From Agreia sp. Leaf210 (GTDB lineage Bacteria; Actinomycetota; Actinomycetes; Actinomycetales; Microbacteriaceae), in the NCBI RefSeq assembly GCF_001421485.1, contig NZ_LMKK01000001.1, positions 1,102,361 through 1,166,360 on the forward strand: a stretch of 64,000 bases of DNA, in the 5' to 3' direction. The notes beneath the pieces are model-generated. The model was given only the letters and a program-made list of their open reading frames with translations, had not been told where the DNA came from and did not search any database. The position numbers and the translations under genes were made by a program. Positions within the stretch are counted from its first letter, which is position 1. Every line of letters starts with the position of its first letter. Below, piece by piece: positions 41,701 to 50,548 of the stretch.

Positions 41701-43709
41701 CGGTGTTCCTCATGAGCCCCGGCTCGGTGGCGCACTTCCTCGATCCCGACAGCATCGAGTTCGACCTGGTGATCTTCGATGAGGCCTCGCAGATCAGGGT
41801 TCCGCAGGCCATCGGCGCGATGGGCCGCGGCAAGGCCGTGATCGTGGTCGGCGACTCGAAGCAGATGCCGCCCACGCGCATCATGCAGGTGGATGCGACG
41901 GGTCCCGGCACACCCGCCCCCGACCGCGATCAGCCGTTGGTCGTCGAAGACCTCGAGTCGATCCTCACCGAGTCGGTGGAGTCGGGGCTGCCGCAGCTCT
42001 GGCTGAACTGGCACTACCGCAGTCAAGACGAGAGCCTCATCGCGTTCTCGAACGCCGCGTACTACGGCAACAAGCTCGTGAGCCTCCCGTCGCCCAGCAG
42101 TGCGGGTGCGAAGGCGACCCCGGCCGGCTCGACCGCCACCGGTCTCAGCTGGCGCCGCGTCGACGGCGTCTTCGACCGCGGACGCACGCGCACGAACGAG
42201 GTCGAGGCGCAGGCCATCGTCGACGAGATCGTCTCGCGCCTGCGCGCCCCCGCCACGATGCGCGAATCGATCGGGGTGGTCTGCTTCAACGTGCAGCAGC
42301 GCGACCTGATTCTCGACAAGCTCGAAGACAGCACCGACCCGGTCATCCAGAAGGCGCTGCTCGCGGCCCCGGGATCGGAGCTCTTCGTGAAGAACCTCGA
42401 GAACGTGCAGGGCGACGAGCGCGACACGATCCTGTTCTCGTTGGACTTCTCGAAAGACCCCGACACGGGCACGCTGCCTCTGAACTTCGGGCCGCTCAAT
42501 CTGCCCGGAGGCGAGCGCCGGCTCAACGTGGCCGTGACGCGCGCCAAGCGGCAGGTCGTGCTGTTCAGCTCGTTCGACGCGGCCGACATCCAACTCACCC
42601 GCTCGCGCGCTCAGGGCATCGCCGACCTCAAGGCGTATCTGACCTTCGCCGCGACCCGCAGTGTCGGCGCGCTTCCCGGCGGAGGTCGGGGCGGAGCACA
42701 GGATGCGGTGACCGGCAACCACGGGCGATTCGTCGACGAGATCGCCACCGCCCTCCGCGATCGCGGCCTCGAGGTCGAGACCGGCCTCGGGCTGTCGTCG
42801 TTCACCGTCGATCTCGCCGTGCGCCGACCAGGCAACACGTCGTGGGCTGTCGCCGTGATGGTCGACGGGCCCGGTTGGGCCTCGCGGGCAACGGTCAGCG
42901 ACCGCGACGGCGCGCCGAACCTGCTCGTCGACGTGATGTCGTGGCCGGCCGTGATCCGGGCCTGGTTGCCCGCGTGGATCCGTGACCGGAGCGCCCTCAT
43001 CGCTCGCATCGTCGTCGCTGTCGACCACCCCGCCAGTGCGCGACTGCCCGACGCGGATGCGGCCCAGGCCGTGCGCGACGCCGGCAAGGCGGCCGATCGG
43101 GCTGCTGCAGACGCTGCGGCCGAGAAGGCGTTCCCGACCGCCGTGTCGACGTCGACGCTCGCGCGCGAGCTGCCCGTGTTCGAGGCCGCAGACGACAGCG
43201 CGATCCATCCGCAGTCCGCGCTCGACAACATCGACTCCGAGCCTGTCATCCGGTCGATGGCGGCAGACATCCTCGAGGCCGAGGGGCCGATCCCGCTCGA
43301 CCGCCTGATCGGCACGATCGCCCACCGCTTCGACTACACCCGGGTCGGCGATGCGAAGCGCGCCCTGTTGCAGCAGATCGTGCGCAAGGAGTTCGCGGTC
43401 GCCCCCGATGACTTCGTGTGGCCGGAGAGCCTCGACTCGTCGAGTTGGCGGGGTGCACGTCGCACCTCGTCGAGCGCTGTTCGACCCGTCACCGACGTGA
43501 GCCCGCAGGAGATCGCGAACGCGATCGAACTTCTGCTCGCCGAATCGCTGTCCATCGACTCCGACGAGCTGCTGCGCGAGACCGCCTCGGTGCTGGGCTA
43601 CTCGAGACTCACGGAGCAGACGCGCACGTGGATCGAACGCGGGCTCGCGCTGGCTCTCTCCGAGAACCGAGTGCGGCGCGAGGGCACGAGGCTCGTTCGG
43701 GCGCAGTAG
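38742..43709 (+). CDS. DUF4011-helicase-Vsr-like nuclease-DUF3320 protein (Hhe-type antiphage candidate)
   Basis: A 1655-residue multidomain protein. A low-complexity Asp/Ala/Pro N-terminus (about 20-70) is followed by the DUF4011 domain (WKRDLLDLTLRNPLLNM). The superfamily-1 helicase has Walker A GPPGTGKSQT at 386-395, Walker B FDEASQI with Asp 1013, VVGDSKQMPPT, and motif VI NVAVTRAKRQV near 1262. A Vsr/MTES_1575-type nuclease follows (Asp 1357 in FTVDLAV, Asp 1375 in MVDGPGW). DUF3320 is at about 1496-1570. This architecture is that of the Hhe defence protein described by Gao and co-workers. ATG 38742 has GGGGAG upstream. Confidence 0.9.
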   Translation: MENNTGEPVRRAPRHAAPMIDGDEPTGDAPLKDAPLEEAPVEDAPLTDASPGASPVDAPIDPEDAVVLSRLERNDDSPARVRNWKRDLLDLTLRNPLLNMPRTQKVLDLVVPPGLLPSIDDAVHAGRKLRLSSGLDASGRKRVDGIDSHTPLAHDELSAVFRTSRTLFSQVDDEKHRKQLRAMKREAESLEQETGSNYLYLTLGTLIHTRPDGREARAPLFLMPVRLTGGLSFTPYFLAAEGDDLATPNLCLLQWFETTQGLDLSELREPAIDDSGIAIEAVFDGIRRQLAEAELPYRLEESVSLAILRFSTFQIWKDLERNWRSLLSNPVVRHLVERPGETFVEPAGNARPEIDEAALRLPIAADGSQMAAVVRATSGQSFVLEGPPGTGKSQTITNLIAHALTEGKTVLFVAEKQAALEVVKRRLDAIGLGTFSLELHGAKQSMNTIREQLRESLRLRVPTDPHAWALADTRLRSAIAELDRHPARVHSPNALGYTVWSAYDALATLGEGPTAAVPANWLTTTPDESPTILTRDFRDAAQRFGLRPGHPWLIAGATDPAQLQVAPVTDSLRDLAAVRPRLDELSSEARLALGDLRPATELPVASRLLEARSRGLLPATDALATIDRSSWREASDALRAGLVDYLERHATVLANASAAAIEAPKLDEWAERSGTLDAAWFVPELRRRSIRAGLRPLLRAGFEPSGKAVTPLLVGLQAARSDAQELQRQAAALAGLVLPTGWQPYAPDAKNVLDTAVRTSLGSVWLAKRTPRAWGWISNARDAGEADAAVRDGAIVRDIDASWNRWLAAVGATGLTVRQWAHGRDWVSAWATDEVAWLIDVRATGLLQLQRFAETRRQLEHLRELGLAGFSTQLATGQIEAADASEALLRGLATASLDERLAATQLDSFDGDAQDRSVSAYRDQGALVREQLRSELASELLAARPFDADELRGEVAELARQIERKRGGLAFREVARRYPRALTSIVPVFLMSPGSVAHFLDPDSIEFDLVIFDEASQIRVPQAIGAMGRGKAVIVVGDSKQMPPTRIMQVDATGPGTPAPDRDQPLVVEDLESILTESVESGLPQLWLNWHYRSQDESLIAFSNAAYYGNKLVSLPSPSSAGAKATPAGSTATGLSWRRVDGVFDRGRTRTNEVEAQAIVDEIVSRLRAPATMRESIGVVCFNVQQRDLILDKLEDSTDPVIQKALLAAPGSELFVKNLENVQGDERDTILFSLDFSKDPDTGTLPLNFGPLNLPGGERRLNVAVTRAKRQVVLFSSFDAADIQLTRSRAQGIADLKAYLTFAATRSVGALPGGGRGGAQDAVTGNHGRFVDEIATALRDRGLEVETGLGLSSFTVDLAVRRPGNTSWAVAVMVDGPGWASRATVSDRDGAPNLLVDVMSWPAVIRAWLPAWIRDRSALIARIVVAVDHPASARLPDADAAQAVRDAGKAADRAAADAAAEKAFPTAVSTSTLARELPVFEAADDSAIHPQSALDNIDSEPVIRSMAADILEAEGPIPLDRLIGTIAHRFDYTRVGDAKRALLQQIVRKEFAVAPDDFVWPESLDSSSWRGARRTSSSAVRPVTDVSPQEIANAIELLLAESLSIDSDELLRETASVLGYSRLTEQTRTWIERGLALALSENRVRREGTRLVRAQ

Positions 43710-43715
43710 CCGTCG

Positions 43716-45035
43716 CTAGTTCAGTCGCGGCGTGCGCGTGCGCACTTCGCGCAACACGAAGCCCGCGATGACGACGAGTGCTCCCGTCACGACCGCGGGC
43801 AGCGGCAGCGTGATCACGAGCACCGCGCAGCCGAGCGCCCCCAGCACGCTCACCGCACGCGGATATCGCCGAAACGCCCGGGCCTGCCGAAACGCGGCCA
43901 GGTTCGCGACGAAGTAGTACAGCAGCACACCGAACGACGAGAACCCGATCACTCCGCGCAGATCCGCGACGAGCACCAGCACCACGACCACGGCACCCAC
44001 CACGAGCTCCGCGCGATAGGGCGTCTTGTAACGCGCATGCACCGCGCTGAACCAACGCGGCAGATCTCCCTCGCGCGCCATCGCGAAGGCCGTGCGGCCG
44101 AGCCCGGCGATGAGCGCCAGCAGCGCGCCGAGCGAGGCGAGAGCGGCCCCGATTCGCACCAACGGCGCGGCCCACGCCCATCCATTGGTCGTCACGACGT
44201 CGACGAGCGGGTTGTCGGTGGCCGCAAGACCGGATGCGCCGAGCGCCCCGAGCGCGGTCACGCCGACCGCGGCGTAGACCACCACCACGACCGCGAAGGC
44301 GATGCCGATAGCCCGAGGAATGTTCTTGGCCGGGTCGCGCACCTCTTCTCCGAGGGTGGCGATGCGCGCGTACCCCGCGAAGGCGAAGAACAGCAGCCCA
44401 GCCGACTGCAGAACGGCGAGTGGACCGCCGATCGCGCTTTCCACCTCGGCGTGCGCAGGAACTGTGCCCGAAAGCCTCCATTCCCCGCCCCCGCCGAACC
44501 ACGATTGGAGGGATTCGGGCACAATCGCCCAGCTTCCGCCGATCACTCCGGATGCGATGACCACCGCGAGCAGGGCCAGCACCGGAATCACGATCACCTT
44601 CGTGAGCAGCGCGGTGCGGGTGATGCCGAAGAGGTTCACCGTGACGAGCACGACGACCACGGCGACCGCGACCGGTCGAGCCCACTCGGAGGGGACGGCG
44701 TAGGCCGCGAACACCATGGCCATGGCGGCCGAGCTGGCGGTCTTGCCGATGAGAAAGCTCCAGCCGGCGGCGAAGCCCCAACGCGGTCCGAGCTCCTCGC
44801 GGCCGTAGACGTAGCTTCCCCCGGCCGACGGATACTGCGCCGCCAACTGCGCTGACGACGACGCGTTGCAGAACGCGACGATCGCCGCCACGACCAGACC
44901 CACGAGCATCCCGGCCCCGGCGATCTGCGCTGCAGGCTGGAATGCGGCGAAGACTCCCGCGCCGATCATCGACCCGAGACCGATGAAGACGGCGTCGCCC
45001 AGACCGAGGCGCCGTTCGAGGCGGGATGACATCAC
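43716..45035 (-). CDS. APC-family amino acid permease carrying an in-frame palindromic insert
   Basis: A 439-residue transporter with about 12 helices. It begins RLGLGDAVFIGLGSMIGAGVF, shows SAGGSYVYGREELGPRWGF and LLFFAFAGYARIATLGEEVR, and has AFAMAREGDLPRWFSAVH near the eighth helix. The peptide VPESLQSWFGGGGEWRLSGT in the loop before LLFFAFAGY is encoded exactly by the palindromic repeat at 44464-44522 and looks extra to the family. It should import amino acids by proton or other ion coupling. The specificity is unknown. Confidence 0.88.
   Translation of the reverse strand: MMSSRLERRLGLGDAVFIGLGSMIGAGVFAAFQPAAQIAGAGMLVGLVVAAIVAFCNASSSAQLAAQYPSAGGSYVYGREELGPRWGFAAGWSFLIGKTASSAAMAMVFAAYAVPSEWARPVAVAVVVVLVTVNLFGITRTALLTKVIVIPVLALLAVVIASGVIGGSWAIVPESLQSWFGGGGEWRLSGTVPAHAEVESAIGGPLAVLQSAGLLFFAFAGYARIATLGEEVRDPAKNIPRAIGIAFAVVVVVYAAVGVTALGALGASGLAATDNPLVDVVTTNGWAWAAPLVRIGAALASLGALLALIAGLGRTAFAMAREGDLPRWFSAVHARYKTPYRAELVVGAVVVVLVLVADLRGVIGFSSFGVLLYYFVANLAAFRQARAFRRYPRAVSVLGALGCAVLVITLPLPAVVTGALVVIAGFVLREVRTRTPRLN
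44464..44522. repeat. 59-bp palindromic element, copy 2 (inside the APC permease gene)
   Basis: Arms GTGCCCGAAAGCCTCCATTC (44464-44483) and GATTGGAGGGATTCGGGCAC (44503-44522) pair at 17 of 20 positions. Its minus strand is read through by the permease frame as V-P-E-S-L...E-W-R-L-S-G-T without a stop. Identical in length to the two intergenic copies. Confidence 0.87.
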
Positions 45036-45104
45036 GCGCGAACGCTAGGGCACCGAGGTGAACACCAGGTGTCGCAGCGACGAGATGACACTTCGGGCGA
45101 GTGC

Positions 45105-45150
45105 AATCGTCACCTCAGCGGTGCCGGCGCACCCGAATCGTCACCTCAGC
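45105..45150. repeat. 15-bp direct repeat between permease and putA genes
   Basis: AATCGTCACCTCAGC occurs at 45105-45119 and 45136-45150. The intergenic region (45036-45179) holds nothing else recognisable. It could be a pair of protein-binding sites upstream of the permease or the trace of a small duplication. Confidence 0.5.
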
Positions 45151-45179
45151 CCCGCGCAGCCGCAGCAGGCCGGCGGCAG

Positions 45180-48100
45180 CTACAGCAGTCCGTCGGTGAG
45201 CGCGCTCGGGTTGCCGAAGCGGTGGTTCGTGATGCTCACCGCCTGCTCGCGCACGAAGGGAAGCAGCTCGATGCGGCCGGCGCGGGTGACCTCACCGGCG
45301 TACACCGCGACATCCGGTTCGTCGCCCAGCGCGTCGGCGAGCTGCGTGGCCGAGCCCCCGATGAGCCGGATGCGCGGGGTCGAGACCCCTTCCGCGGCGA
45401 CTCGCGCGAGCCACGCCTCGTCGGTCTCGATGGTGACGCGCACGGCCCACTCCTTGAGCAGGGCGCGCATCGGCCGTGGAAGCTTGTGCGCCGACGAGAG
45501 GGTGACCTTCGAGCGCGCGAGCGTGGCCGCCGAGAGCACGCGGAGCAGCTCGTGCCGCTCGCCGTCTTCCGACAAGCGCACCGTGACCGGAACCGGGCGG
45601 TAGCGCAGCACATTGCGCTCCACTCCGAGACCCGAGCGGTCGACGGGAGCGAACGAGTCCGACCAGGCGACCGCGTCGCTCTTTGCTCCACGGCGGGCGA
45701 TGTCGAAGTGGTTCCAGTCGAGGCCCGCCTGTGCGGAGTCGAGCAGCGCGCCGACGCGTCCGTCGAGCCCCGCGTTGCTGAGGCCCTGACTCGGCGTGCC
45801 CTCTTCGGTCATCCATGAGCCCAGGTGCACCAGATAGTTCGGCCCCCCGGCCTTGGCGCCAGCACCCACCGCCGAACGCTTCCATCCGCCGAAGGGCTGC
45901 CGCTGCACGATCGCGCCGGTGATGCCTCGGTTCACATAGAGGTTGCCGGCCTCGACGGTGGCCAGCCACTGCTCGATCTCGGCCGCGTCGAGGGAGTGCA
46001 GCCCCGCTGTCAGCCCGTAGTCCGTGCCGTTCTGGAACTCGACGGCCTGCTCCAGCGTCGACGCATGCATGATGCCGAGAACGGGGCCGAAGTACTCCGT
46101 GGTGTGGAACGCGGAGCCCGGCAGCACGCCCTCGCGCACGCCCGGGGTCCAGAGTCGCCCGTCGGAACTGCGCCGCACGGGTTCGACCAGCCACTTCTCA
46201 CCGCCGCCGAGAGCGCTCAAGGCCTCGAGCAGCTTTCCGTCGGCGGGCTCGATCAGCGGACCCATCTCGGTGAGCGGGTCGGATGCGTAGCCGACCCGCA
46301 GCGACGACACCGCATCCACGAGCTGTCGGTGAAAGCGCTCGGACCGAGCCACGGAACCGACGAGGATCACGAGCGACGCGGCCGAGCACTTCTGGCCCGC
46401 GTGACCGAAGGCGCTCTTCACGATGTCGGCAACCGCGAGGTCGAGGTCGGCGGCCGGGGTGACGACGATGGCGTTCTTGCCGCTCGTCTCCGCGAGGAGG
46501 GAGAGATCGCGGCGCCACGAGCGGAAGAGCTTCGCGGTCTCGTAGGCACCGGTGAGGATGACCCGGTCGACGCTCTCGTGGGCGATCAGCTGTCGAGACA
46601 GGTCGCCCTCGTCGATGTCGACAAGCGCGAGGAGCTCGCGTGGGATGCCGGACTCCCACAGGGACTCGACGAGCACTGCGGCCGAGCGTCGCGCCTGCGG
46701 CGCGGGCTTGATGATCACGCCGCTCCCGGCCGCCAGCGCAGAGAGCACCGAGCCGGCGGGGATCGCGACGGGGAAGTTCCAGGGCGGCGTCACGACCGTG
46801 AGCGCCGACGGCACGAACACGGCACCGTCGACGCGGTCGAGCTCCTCGGCGCGGGCCGCGTAGTAGTTGGCGAAGTCGATCGCCTCGCTCACCTCGGGGT
46901 CGCCCTCGGCGATGGTCTTGCCGGTCTCCGTGGCCATGACCTCGATGAGTCGGTCGCGGTTGCCCTCCAGCGCCAGCGCTGCACGCCGCAGAACGGCCGC
47001 TCGCTCGACTCCGGTCTGCATGCCCCAGCGGGCTCCCGCATCGCGCACCGACTGGATGATGTCATCCAGAACGGCGGAGTCGGTGACCCTGGCCACCTCG
47101 ATCGTCTCGATACCGATGCGGTTGCTCGGCCCGACGAGGCTCAGGATGCGCCGACCCCAGCTGCGATTCGCAGCCAGCGACGGGTCGGTGTCTGCCGTGT
47201 TCTCGAACCCGGTGGCGCGCACCAGTTCAGAGAGATCACCGCGATCCTGGGTGCGGCGGCGGCTCGGCACGTCGTCGCCCAGGGAATCGACCGAGGTCAA
47301 GAACCGGTTCTTCTCGTGTTCGAAGGCCGTGTCGCTCGCTGCGAGGTCGAAGACGCTCGACATGAAGTTCTCGTCGCTCGCATTCTCTTCGAGGCGGCGC
47401 ACGAGGTAGCTGATCGCGACATCGAACTCTTTGGGATGCACGACGGGCGTGTACAGCAGCAGCTGGCCGACCTCGCGGCGAACCGCATCAGCCTGGGCCG
47501 TCGCCATGCCGAGCAGCATCTCGAAGTCGATGCTCTCGGTCACACCACGGTTCTTGGCCAGCAGCCAGGCGAGCGCGATGTCGAACAGGTTGTGACCGGC
47601 GACCCCGATGCGCACGGCATCGGTGCGCTCGGGCGTCAACGCCCACTCGAGCACGCGCTTGTAGTTCGTGTCTGTCTCGCGCTTGGTGTCGTAGGTTGCG
47701 AGCGGCCACCCGTGGATGGCCGCATCGACGTGTTCCATGGCGAGATTGGCGCCCTTGACGACGCGCACCTTGATGGGGGCCCCGCCACGCGAACGACGCG
47801 CGGCCGCCCAGCTCTGCAGGCGCTGCATCGCGCCCAGCGCATCCGGCAGATAGGCCTGCAGCACAATGCCGCCCGTGTAGCCGAGCAGTTCTTCGCGGTC
47901 GAGAATTCGCATGAACACCGCGAGGGTCAGGTCGAGGTCGCGGTACTCCTCCATGTCGAGGTTGATGAACTTGTTCTGAGGCAACGCGATCCGGTACAGC
48001 GGCAGCAGGGTCTCGGCCACGCGCTCGACGGTCTCGTCGAACGCCCACATAGAGAGGTCGCTCGCGACAGCCGACACCTTGACCGAGACGTAGTCGACGT

Positions 48101-48647
48101 CGGGTCGGGCCAGCAGCTTCTCGGTTCCCTCGAGGCGACGCCGTGCCTCGGCCGAGCCGAGGACGGCCTCTCCGAGCAGATTGAGGTTGAGCCGCGATCC
48201 GTCGGAGCGCAGTTTCGCGATGGCCGGCCCGAGCTTTGCCGGAGTCGCGTCGACCACGAGGTGTCCGACCATCTGCCGCAGGACCTTGCGAGCGGCCGGC
48301 ACGACGACGCCGGGAACGACCTCGCCGAAGACTCCGCCGGCGACGACGGCGCTGCGCAGGTACCACGGCAGAAAGGCGGGCACCCGACTCCCCAGAGCCT
48401 GCAGGTTCTTGGCGGCGACCGCAGTGTCTTCGGGCCGGGCGACGCCGTCGACGAAGCCCACGGTGAATGCGAGGCCGTCGGGGTCTTCGAGCACCCCGGC
48501 GAGACGCTCGGCCGACGGGTCGGGAGCCACGTCTTTCGACTCGTCGAGCCAGCGACGCACGAGCGCCACGGCCTGCGCCGCAAGATCGGCGGGCGTAAGG
48601 CTCGGATCGGCCTCGAAGTCGGGCGAGTTCGGGTTCGCAGAGGTCAC
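45180..48647 (-). CDS. putA: Bifunctional proline dehydrogenase / glutamate-gamma-semialdehyde dehydrogenase
   Basis: A 1155-residue PutA. The FAD proline dehydrogenase barrel occupies about residues 60-450 (YVSVKVSAVASDLSMWAF, NLDMEEYRDLDLT, YLPDALGAMQRLQSW, RVVKGANLAMEHVD). The aldehyde dehydrogenase part starts near 500: TPPWNFPVAIPAGSVLSAL, ETSGKNAIVV and the catalytic Cys in GHAGQKCSAASLVIL. It oxidises proline to glutamate. GTG 48647 is preferred over an upstream start at 48704. It can also finish the pathway begun by RocD. Confidence 0.95.
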   Translation of the reverse strand: MTSANPNSPDFEADPSLTPADLAAQAVALVRRWLDESKDVAPDPSAERLAGVLEDPDGLAFTVGFVDGVARPEDTAVAAKNLQALGSRVPAFLPWYLRSAVVAGGVFGEVVPGVVVPAARKVLRQMVGHLVVDATPAKLGPAIAKLRSDGSRLNLNLLGEAVLGSAEARRRLEGTEKLLARPDVDYVSVKVSAVASDLSMWAFDETVERVAETLLPLYRIALPQNKFINLDMEEYRDLDLTLAVFMRILDREELLGYTGGIVLQAYLPDALGAMQRLQSWAAARRSRGGAPIKVRVVKGANLAMEHVDAAIHGWPLATYDTKRETDTNYKRVLEWALTPERTDAVRIGVAGHNLFDIALAWLLAKNRGVTESIDFEMLLGMATAQADAVRREVGQLLLYTPVVHPKEFDVAISYLVRRLEENASDENFMSSVFDLAASDTAFEHEKNRFLTSVDSLGDDVPSRRRTQDRGDLSELVRATGFENTADTDPSLAANRSWGRRILSLVGPSNRIGIETIEVARVTDSAVLDDIIQSVRDAGARWGMQTGVERAAVLRRAALALEGNRDRLIEVMATETGKTIAEGDPEVSEAIDFANYYAARAEELDRVDGAVFVPSALTVVTPPWNFPVAIPAGSVLSALAAGSGVIIKPAPQARRSAAVLVESLWESGIPRELLALVDIDEGDLSRQLIAHESVDRVILTGAYETAKLFRSWRRDLSLLAETSGKNAIVVTPAADLDLAVADIVKSAFGHAGQKCSAASLVILVGSVARSERFHRQLVDAVSSLRVGYASDPLTEMGPLIEPADGKLLEALSALGGGEKWLVEPVRRSSDGRLWTPGVREGVLPGSAFHTTEYFGPVLGIMHASTLEQAVEFQNGTDYGLTAGLHSLDAAEIEQWLATVEAGNLYVNRGITGAIVQRQPFGGWKRSAVGAGAKAGGPNYLVHLGSWMTEEGTPSQGLSNAGLDGRVGALLDSAQAGLDWNHFDIARRGAKSDAVAWSDSFAPVDRSGLGVERNVLRYRPVPVTVRLSEDGERHELLRVLSAATLARSKVTLSSAHKLPRPMRALLKEWAVRVTIETDEAWLARVAAEGVSTPRIRLIGGSATQLADALGDEPDVAVYAGEVTRAGRIELLPFVREQAVSITNHRFGNPSALTDGLL

Positions 48648-48758
48648 TCTTCGAGGATATGACGTGCGTGCCCACAACGGCCGGAGGCGGAGCGCAGCCC
48701 GCAACTATGCTCACCGCCCGAGCGCCGCAGCTCCGACCTGGCAAACCGACTCACCGGG

Positions 48759-49709
48759 TCAGTGCGACCGGTGATCCTGGATCGTCATTCGCGCGCCATG
48801 CCGGGGCTTGGCGAAGCCGCTGGCCAGAATGAGGCGCACGATGCGTTGTCGGTGTCCGCGCCACGGTTCGAGCAACTCGAGCATGCCGTCGTCGTCGACG
48901 GGTGAGCCGGTCAGCGCATAGCCGACGTGAGCGGCGAGGTGATAGTCGCCCACGCTGACCGCGTCGGCATCACCGTGGGTGCGCTGCGTCGTCTCCGCGG
49001 CCGTCCACCGGCCGATACCCGGCAGTGTCTGCAGCCGTTTCGCGGCCGTCTCCGCATCCACCGTCGCCGCCCGCTCGAGGGCGGTGGCGATCTGGCACGC
49101 CGACACCACCGTGCGGCTGCGACGAGGGTCGACACCGGCACGATGCCACTGCCACGACGGAACCCCGCGCCAGATGTCGGCGTGCGGTGCGACGTGCATG
49201 CCAGCGGGGGCCGGACCCGGCGCGACGTCTCCGTGGATTCGGATGAGCTTGTACCAGGCCCGGTGCGCCTCGAGCGTGGTGACCTTCTGCTCAATGATCG
49301 CGGGTACGAGGGCCTCCATCATGAGTCCCGAGCGGCTGAGCCGCATGCCCGGGTTGCGCCGCCGCACCTCCGCGAGCGCCGGATGGGTGTGCAGTGACAG
49401 CTCGGACCAGTCGTCGTCTGCGCCGAGAAGGGCGGGAACCCGTTCGATCACCCAGTGCGCGCCGCCGCCCCAGGCGAATGCCTCGATGCCGTGCCTGCGT
49501 TGACGCAGAAGCAGAGTCGCAGGGCCGATGGGCGTTCGCACGGTGCGCCAGAACCCCTCGCCAGTCGCCCGACAGGTCGGGTCACCCGTGCCCCTACTGT
49601 GCACGCCCATGGTGCGCGCTACGTCGACCTCGTGCGTCGGCGCGTAGACCGTCTGCACAGGCGCGGTGGCGACGACATCGGATGCCGTGGGGGCCGCTTC
49701 GAGAGTCAT
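48759..49709 (-). CDS. AlkA-like DNA-3-methyladenine glycosylase (HhH-GPD)
   Basis: A 316-residue DNA glycosylase. The helix-hairpin-helix is LQTLPGIGRWTAAETTQRTHG, and the catalytic Asp lies in DADAVSVGDYHLAAHVG. An EQKVTTLEAHRAWYKL helix precedes the HhH, as in AlkA-type enzymes. It removes alkylated bases from DNA. There is no Ada or methyltransferase partner nearby. Confidence 0.88.
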   Translation of the reverse strand: MTLEAAPTASDVVATAPVQTVYAPTHEVDVARTMGVHSRGTGDPTCRATGEGFWRTVRTPIGPATLLLRQRRHGIEAFAWGGGAHWVIERVPALLGADDDWSELSLHTHPALAEVRRRNPGMRLSRSGLMMEALVPAIIEQKVTTLEAHRAWYKLIRIHGDVAPGPAPAGMHVAPHADIWRGVPSWQWHRAGVDPRRSRTVVSACQIATALERAATVDAETAAKRLQTLPGIGRWTAAETTQRTHGDADAVSVGDYHLAAHVGYALTGSPVDDDGMLELLEPWRGHRQRIVRLILASGFAKPRHGARMTIQDHRSH

Positions 49710-49818
49710 GGTGACGGCAGGCTAACCCGAGGCTCAGACAATCGCCGCATCGACGCGTGAAGGCGTTTCGTCACAAGCCGTTCACTGCGGCGTCACCGGC
49801 GCCTGTCACTGTGACCCC

Positions 49819-50142
49819 ATGCAGACGTCAACGGCGACCCTCACCGCGCTCGATTCCCCGTACGCCCTGTCGATCTTCACCGACCGATTGGCTCGGTACC
49901 GGCGCATGCCCGTGGATGCGCACGGCTTCATCGTGTCGATTCCGGATGCGGGACGCGTGCTGGTTCGGCAGGAGGGTCGGTCGCTCACACTGAACGTCGT
50001 CGCGCCCGATGAGGCCGGGCTGGCCGCATCGATGGCTGCCGTGGTCGCTGAACTCGAGCAGGGGTTCGGCCGCGCCGACTTCAGGCGCAGCATCTCCATC
50101 CGCTGGCAGCGTCGCGACCTGGTGCCGGCAGCGCTGCGCTGA
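49819..50142 (+). CDS. Small protein, DUF2218-like
   Basis: A 107-residue protein. An alpha/beta layout (TDRLARYRRMPVDAHGF, RVLVRQEGRSLTLNVVAPDE, ISIRWQRRDLVP) resembles the DUF2218 fold. The His-rich motif of canonical members is missing, so the family call is tentative. It is transcribed away from the glycosylase gene. Confidence 0.55.
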   Translation: MQTSTATLTALDSPYALSIFTDRLARYRRMPVDAHGFIVSIPDAGRVLVRQEGRSLTLNVVAPDEAGLAASMAAVVAELEQGFGRADFRRSISIRWQRRDLVPAALR

Positions 50143-50158
50143 TCGGCTCTACGCCGAG

Positions 50159-50395
50159 TCAGTCGTCGAGTTCGTCTTCGAGCTGCTCAACGGTGAGGTG
50201 TTCGCCCGGCGTCGGACGACGGAACGGAATGTCCTCTGCGGACTCGTGTTCCTGGAGCGTGCCTTCGTCGTCGACGGCGCCGTTTCCCGGCAACGTGTCC
50301 GGGCCGTCCACCGGACCGTCGTGCAGGTCGAGATCCTCGTCTCGGGCTGCGGGGTGGCGTTCGATCTGCGGTTCGAGTGGCTCTGACATCGACAT
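50159..50395 (-). CDS. Small acidic hypothetical protein
   Basis: A 78-residue protein very rich in Asp, Glu and Pro (HPAARDEDLDLHDGPVDGPD, TPGEHLTVEQLEDELDD), without hydrophobic segments. It is probably intrinsically disordered. The C-terminal EHLTVEQLEDELDD could be a short helix. The family is not recognised. It is convergent with the DUF2218-like gene and divergent from the Pit transporter gene. Confidence 0.6.
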   Translation of the reverse strand: MSMSEPLEPQIERHPAARDEDLDLHDGPVDGPDTLPGNGAVDDEGTLQEHESAEDIPFRRPTPGEHLTVEQLEDELDD

Positions 50396-50548
50396 GCCTG
50401 CAAGCGTGCTCCGCAGAGGTTAACTGCGGGGGTCGCATCCGCCCTGAGCCGTTCATTCCGATTTAACCGATGCGGCGTACCGTCGCCCGCGATCGCCGAT
50501 CGAACCGCCTCTCATCACCGCAGTGCCCGATCTGAAGGGACGACACAC

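Noticed and set aside
38517-43325. Very long open frames antisense to the helicase gene (about 720 and 770 codons)
   Set aside because: They arise from the third-position GC bias of the real gene, are rich in Arg, Glu and Gly without any domain, and have no ribosome-binding sites. The sense gene has unmistakable motifs.
45105-45150. 15-bp direct repeat as the start of a CRISPR array
   Set aside because: Only two units, 16 nt apart, and no cas genes in the window.
45825-48662. A 945-codon open frame antisense to putA
   Set aside because: Composition is His/Arg/Gly/Asp-rich with no fold-like pattern. It is the mirror of a real high-GC gene.
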